Assembly (NCBI RefSeq): GCF_020217005.1 | Contig: NZ_JAIWOI010000047.1 | Coordinates: forward strand, 1-10,000 | DNA: 10,000 nt | Source of the DNA: Rheinheimera sp. | GTDB lineage: Bacteria; Pseudomonadota; Gammaproteobacteria; Enterobacterales; Alteromonadaceae | Reading direction: 5' to 3' | In this document: one piece after another, positions 6,554 to 10,000 of the stretch | Numbering within the stretch: position 1 is the first letter of the stretch | Layout of the letters: the number at the start of each line of letters is the position of its first letter | The notes under the pieces: generated by a model | The model's input: only the letters and a program-made list of their open reading frames with translations | Told to the model about the DNA's origin: nothing | The model's database searches: none | Program-made: the position numbers and the translations under genes

Positions 6554-7705
6554 TTAGATTTTTGCTTCAGAGCGCAGAATTTCAGCTTTGTCAGTATTTT
6601 CCCATGGGAATTCATTGCGGCCGAAGTGACCGTAAGCTGCGGTAGCGCGGTAAATAGGACGCTCTAACTGCAACATCTGGATCAGGCCATAAGGGCGTAA
6701 ATCGAAGTGACGACGGATTAGAGCAATCAGTTGATCTTCGCTTAACTTGCTGGTGCCAAAAGTTTCTACACTGATAGAGGTAGGTTCAGCCACGCCAATA
6801 GCGTAGGACACCTGAATTTCGCAACGTTCAGCTAAACCTGCGGCCACAATATTTTTTGCCACATAACGGGCAGCATAAGCGGCAGAGCGGTCAACTTTGG
6901 ATGGGTCTTTACCAGAGAAAGCACCACCACCGTGACGAGCCATACCACCGTAGCTGTCTACAATGATTTTACGACCAGTTAAACCACAGTCACCCATAGG
7001 ACCACCAATAACAAAGCGGCCAGTTGGGTTAATGAAGTATTTGGTTTTGCTGCTCAGCCACTCTGTTGGTAACACTGGCTTAATGATGTGTTCCATTACC
7101 GCTTCACGCAGATCGGTAGTAGAGATAGTGTCACAGTGCTGGGTTGATAATACGACAGCATCAATGCCTACTGGTTTGCCGTTTTCGTACACAAAGCTCA
7201 GCTGAGATTTAGCGTCAGGACGCAACCAGCTCAATGTGCCATCTTTACGCACTTTGGCTTGTTGCTGCACTAAACGGTGAGAGTAGGTAATAGGAGCTGG
7301 CATTAATACATCAGTTTCATTACTGGCATAACCAAACATTAAGCCCTGGTCGCCGGCGCCTTGTTCGCTTGGGTCTTTTTTATCTACACCTTGATTGATA
7401 TCTGGTGACTGTTTACCAATAGCGCTCAACACAGCGCACGAGTTGGCATCAAAGCCCATATCTGAATGCACATAACCTATGTCACGGATGGTGCTGCGCG
7501 TTAACTCTTCGATATCGACCCAGGCTGAGGTAGTGATTTCACCACCTACTAACACCATGCCTGTTTTTACGAAGGTTTCGCAAGCAACACGGGCTTTTGG
7601 ATCTTGTTCTAAAATGGCATCCAATACCGCGTCAGAGATCTGGTCAGCGATTTTATCCGGATGTCCTTCAGAAACAGATTCAGAGGTAAAAATGTGTTGT
7701 GCCAT
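6554..7705 (-). CDS. metK: S-adenosylmethionine synthetase (methionine adenosyltransferase)
   Basis: MetK makes S-adenosylmethionine from methionine and ATP, the main methyl donor of the cell and the cofactor for RsmE. The 383-residue length is typical (E. coli 384). The N-terminal domain has [13 protein letters not shown] (6-18), with the active-site His15 and Asp17. The ATP loop [12 protein letters not shown] is at 116-127, [14 protein letters not shown] at 226-239, and the phosphate-binding [16 protein letters not shown] at 259-274. All expected catalytic residues appear present. The ATG at 7705 begins [10 protein letters not shown], as in homologues, with only a weak GGA about 10 bases upstream. 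It is monocistronic here: a promoter region shared with divergent tkt lies before it and an 18-bp terminator after it. Confidence 0.98.
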   Translation of the reverse strand: MAQHIFTSESVSEGHPDKIADQISDAVLDAILEQDPKARVACETFVKTGMVLVGGEITTSAWVDIEELTRSTIRDIGYVHSDMGFDANSCAVLSAIGKQSPDINQGVDKKDPSEQGAGDQGLMFGYASNETDVLMPAPITYSHRLVQQQAKVRKDGTLSWLRPDAKSQLSFVYENGKPVGIDAVVLSTQHCDTISTTDLREAVMEHIIKPVLPTEWLSSKTKYFINPTGRFVIGGPMGDCGLTGRKIIVDSYGGMARHGGGAFSGKDPSKVDRSAAYAARYVAKNIVAAGLAERCEIQVSYAIGVAEPTSISVETFGTSKLSEDQLIALIRRHFDLRPYGLIQMLQLERPIYRATAAYGHFGRNEFPWENTDKAEILRSEAKI

Positions 7706-7762
7706 TTACGTATTCCACATGTTGGTTGTTATCGCGCCTGGGCGCTGTATTTTGGGGCGGCT

Positions 7763-7791
7763 ATTTTAGTGAAAGCCTTAGGGCATTGCCA
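7763..7791 (-). promoter_or_regulatory. Candidate sigma-70 promoter of metK
   Basis: On the minus strand TGGCAA (7791-7786, 3 of 6) is followed by a 17-base spacer and TAAAAT (7768-7763, 5 of 6). Transcription would begin near 7756, giving a leader of about 50 bases. The -10 is good and the -35 weak. Confidence 0.4.
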
Positions 7792-7882
7792 GAACTTTCT
7801 GCCGCCCGGACGTCTTTAATGCTAAAACATTGAAAATGTATCGGCAGGGGGCAGTAAAACTTTGCATTGCTTGGATTAAAAT

Positions 7883-7911
7883 TTGCGATTTACCTGATGC
7901 TCTGTGAAAAT
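7883..7911 (+). promoter_or_regulatory. Candidate promoter of tkt
   Basis: TTGCGA (7883-7888, 4 of 6), a 17-base spacer, and GAAAAT (7906-7911, 4 of 6) preceded by TG as an extended -10. This would give a leader of about 140 bases. A competing choice is TATAAA at 8031-8036 (5 of 6), which has no recognisable -35 and would leave a leader of only about 15 bases. Confidence 0.3.
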
Positions 7912-8057
7912 AAGCCCAGCTTTGCCGTATCCATGTAAAAACAGTGTTCACCCTATGAGCCGCCAAATCGAATAAACACAAAAAGAGCAGTGCAACAATA
8001 CGGGTAACCCCACCCCTTGGATCAAAGTCATATAAAGTTAATCAAGCAGGAGAGAAG

Positions 8058-10000
8058 ATGCCATCTCGTAAACAACTCGCTAACGCCATTCGTGCTTTAA
8101 GTATGGATGCAGTACAAAAAGCGAAATCAGGTCACCCGGGCGCCCCTATGGGCATGGCAGATATTGCTGAGGTGTTGTGGCGCGATTATTTAGTTCACAA
8201 TCCACAGGACCCGAGCTGGGCCAACCGTGACCGCTTTGTATTGTCGAACGGCCACGGCTCTATGTTGTTGTATTCTCTGTTACATCTCTCTGGCTACGAT
8301 TTAGGCATTGAAGATTTAAAACAATTCCGCCAATTGCATTCAAGAACTCCAGGCCATCCTGAATATGGCTATGCACCTGGTGTTGAAACTACAACAGGTC
8401 CATTAGGCCAGGGCATTACCAATGCAGTTGGTATGGCTATTGCCGAAAAAGCGTTAGCTGCGCAGTTTAATAAACCAGGCCATGCCATTGTTGATCATCA
8501 CACTTATGCTTTTTTAGGTGATGGCTGTCTAATGGAAGGTGTGTCGCATGAAGCTTGTTCTCTGGCTGGTACCTTAGGATTAGGCAAACTGATCGCATTC
8601 TGGGATGACAACGGTATTTCTATCGATGGTCATGTGGAAGGTTGGTTCACTGACAATACACCTGCACGTTTTGAATCCTACGGCTGGCATGTGATTGCTG
8701 GTGTGGATGGTCATGATGCGGCTGCTATTAAAGCTGCGATTGAACAAGCCCGGTCTGTTACAGACAAACCAAGCTTAATTTGTTGCAAAACTATTATAGG
8801 TTATGGCTCTCCAAATAAATCCGGCTCACACGACTGCCACGGCGCACCTTTAGGTGATGCAGAAATTGCGGCAGTGCGCGAATATTTAGGCTGGGAGCAT
8901 GCTCCTTTTGTTATTCCACAAGACATCTATCAAGAGTGGGACGGCAAAACCAAAGGGGCGACTGCCCAGCAGAGCTGGAATGACAGCTTCGCTGCTTATG
9001 CCAAAGCTTACCCAGAACTGGCCGCTGAATTTAAACGTCGTATGGCGGGGGATTTGCCAGCAGATTGGGCAGAGAAGTCCGCTGCCTATATTCAGCATCT
9101 GCAGGATAATCCTCAGTCTATCGCAACCCGTAAAGCCTCTCAGAACAGCTTAAATGCTTTCGGTCCTTTATTGCCTGAATTATTAGGTGGTTCAGCCGAT
9201 TTAGCGGGTTCTAACCTGACGATTTGGTCTGGTTCTAAAGGTGTCACTGCAGAAGATGCCAGCGGCAACTACCTGTATTACGGTGTGCGCGAATTTGGCA
9301 TGTCCGCCATGATGAATGGTATAGCTCTGCACGGTGGTTTTATCCCTTATGGTGCTACTTTCCTGATGTTTATGGAATATGCCCGAAACGCTGTGCGTAT
9401 GGCTGCGTTGATGAAGCAGCGTGTTATTTTTGTCTACACTCATGATTCTATTGGCTTGGGCGAAGACGGCCCAACTCACCAGCCGGTCGAGCAACTCGCT
9501 TCGCTGCGCGTGACGCCGAACCTGATGAACTGGCGTCCTTGTGATGCTGTGGAGTCGGCTGTGGCATGGCAGGCCGCTATTGAGCGTACTGAAGGTCCAA
9601 CTACTTTAATCTTCACCCGTCAGAATCTGGTGCAACAGCCCCGTACAGCACAGCAATTGGCTGATGTTCGTAGAGGCGGTTATGTGTTGCTGGATTCCGC
9701 AGGCACTCCGGAATTGATTTTGATTGCTACTGGTTCTGAAGTTGAACTTGCGGTACAGGCCTATCATCAGTTAACAGCGACAGGTCGTAAAGTTCGTGTG
9801 GTATCAGTCCCGTCCACTGATGTGTTTGAAGCTCAAAGTGCAGCGTACCGTGAGGCTGTATTACCATCTTCAGTCACTAAACGTGTGGCTGTGGAGGCGG
9901 GCATCAAAGACAGTTGGTACAAGTATGTCGGTCTGACAGGTAAAATCATTGGCATGGACAGTTTTGGTGAGTCAGCGCCAGCTGAGCAGCTGTTCGAGCA
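8058..10000 (+). CDS. tkt: Transketolase (partial, C-terminal end beyond window)
   Basis: Transketolase moves two-carbon ketol units between sugar phosphates in the non-oxidative pentose phosphate pathway, using thiamine diphosphate. The frame is open from ATG 8058 to the edge, 647 codons; E. coli TktA has 663 residues, so only a short tail is missing. AGGAG five bases before the ATG is a strong ribosome site. Key residues match E. coli numbering: His26 (SGHPG), His66 (SNGHGSM), His100 (TPGHPE). The cofactor motif GDGCLMEG runs on to DDNGISIDG, the catalytic glutamate is in YGVREFGM, and the substrate histidine is in [16 protein letters not shown]. The N-terminal diphosphate-binding, central pyrimidine-binding and most of the C-terminal domain are therefore present. 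It is divergent from metK. In related genomes epd and pgk often follow; that cannot be seen here. Confidence 0.98.
   Translation, partial: MPSRKQLANAIRALSMDAVQKAKSGHPGAPMGMADIAEVLWRDYLVHNPQDPSWANRDRFVLSNGHGSMLLYSLLHLSGYDLGIEDLKQFRQLHSRTPGHPEYGYAPGVETTTGPLGQGITNAVGMAIAEKALAAQFNKPGHAIVDHHTYAFLGDGCLMEGVSHEACSLAGTLGLGKLIAFWDDNGISIDGHVEGWFTDNTPARFESYGWHVIAGVDGHDAAAIKAAIEQARSVTDKPSLICCKTIIGYGSPNKSGSHDCHGAPLGDAEIAAVREYLGWEHAPFVIPQDIYQEWDGKTKGATAQQSWNDSFAAYAKAYPELAAEFKRRMAGDLPADWAEKSAAYIQHLQDNPQSIATRKASQNSLNAFGPLLPELLGGSADLAGSNLTIWSGSKGVTAEDASGNYLYYGVREFGMSAMMNGIALHGGFIPYGATFLMFMEYARNAVRMAALMKQRVIFVYTHDSIGLGEDGPTHQPVEQLASLRVTPNLMNWRPCDAVESAVAWQAAIERTEGPTTLIFTRQNLVQQPRTAQQLADVRRGGYVLLDSAGTPELILIATGSEVELAVQAYHQLTATGRKVRVVSVPSTDVFEAQSAAYREAVLPSSVTKRVAVEAGIKDSWYKYVGLTGKIIGMDSFGESAPAEQLFE

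Larger units (their letters stand above)
7706..8057. other. Divergent metK/tkt intergenic region (352 bp)
   Basis: No gene is supported here; a 67-codon minus-strand frame at 7778-7981 lacks any recognisable protein signature and sits where both promoters must be. Contents: the metK promoter candidate, two weak tkt promoter candidates, a MetJ-box-like octamer GGACGTCT at 7808-7815, and an imperfect structure in which CTGCCG (7799-7804) could pair with CGGCAG (7842-7847) around a small ACATT-GAA-AATGT hairpin. I saw no SAM riboswitch architecture. Confidence 0.7.

Noticed and set aside
7706..7860. SAM riboswitch or leader-peptide control of metK
   Set aside because: No conserved multi-helix SAM riboswitch core was recognised, the predicted leader is only about 50 bases, and MetJ control is the norm in this class.
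7778..7981. 67-codon minus-strand frame between metK and tkt
   Set aside because: It occupies the divergent promoter region and has no family resemblance; most likely chance.
8886..9494. Minus-strand and alternative-frame open frames within tkt
   Set aside because: They are shadows of the intact transketolase frame, which carries all catalytic motifs.
1..10000. Mobile element, prophage, CRISPR or defence island
   Set aside because: No transposase, integrase, direct repeats, array or abrupt composition change was seen; the genes are core functions in conserved order.

Overview
The window reads as ordinary, well-kept core chromosome of a gammaproteobacterium. Protein sequences close to the Escherichia coli/Alteromonadales type (GshB, MetK, Tkt), the cluster rsmE-gshB-yqgE-ruvX, and metK and tkt close by suggest a marine or freshwater Alteromonadales/Chromatiales relative, of the Rheinheimera/Alishewanella/Shewanella kind. 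The genus is an inference from gene content, not a database match. I see no insertion sequence, prophage, CRISPR array, tRNA or rRNA.

Layout. Everything from 1 to 7705 is on the minus strand. Reading in the direction of transcription (right to left): metK (7705-6554) ends at a strong 18-bp hairpin terminator. An AbgT-family transporter gene (6410-4851) follows, then a 13-bp perfect inverted repeat. Next is a tight operon of rsmE, gshB, yqgE, ruvX and a DUF1653 gene (4732-1743), whose members are 23 bp apart, abutting or overlapping, closed by a rho-independent terminator at 1679-1704. Last is the 5' part (537 codons) of a soluble sensor histidine kinase with three PAS-like domains and a HisKA_2 dimerisation/phosphotransfer domain, which runs off the left edge. 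On the plus strand, tkt (transketolase) starts at 8058, divergent from metK, and runs off the right edge with only a short C-terminal piece missing.

How the genes fit together. MetK makes S-adenosylmethionine, which RsmE uses to methylate 16S rRNA. GshB completes glutathione synthesis. RuvX/YqgF is a nuclease-fold protein implicated in rRNA processing, and YqgE/AlgH is a conserved cytosolic protein of unsettled function. Tkt serves the non-oxidative pentose phosphate pathway. The AbgT transporter and the histidine kinase are the more variable, accessory-like members.

The two edge genes (histidine kinase and tkt) are open at the window boundary but are clear on reading the frames. Two starts are refined here: gshB at ATG 3980 rather than an upstream GTG at 3986, and the DUF1653 gene at ATG 2027 rather than a TTG at 2045. 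I did not find a convincing new biological system. The leads most worth checking are regulatory: a perfect 12-bp palindrome in the spacer of the candidate kinase promoter, and the 13-bp inverted repeat between abgT and rsmE.
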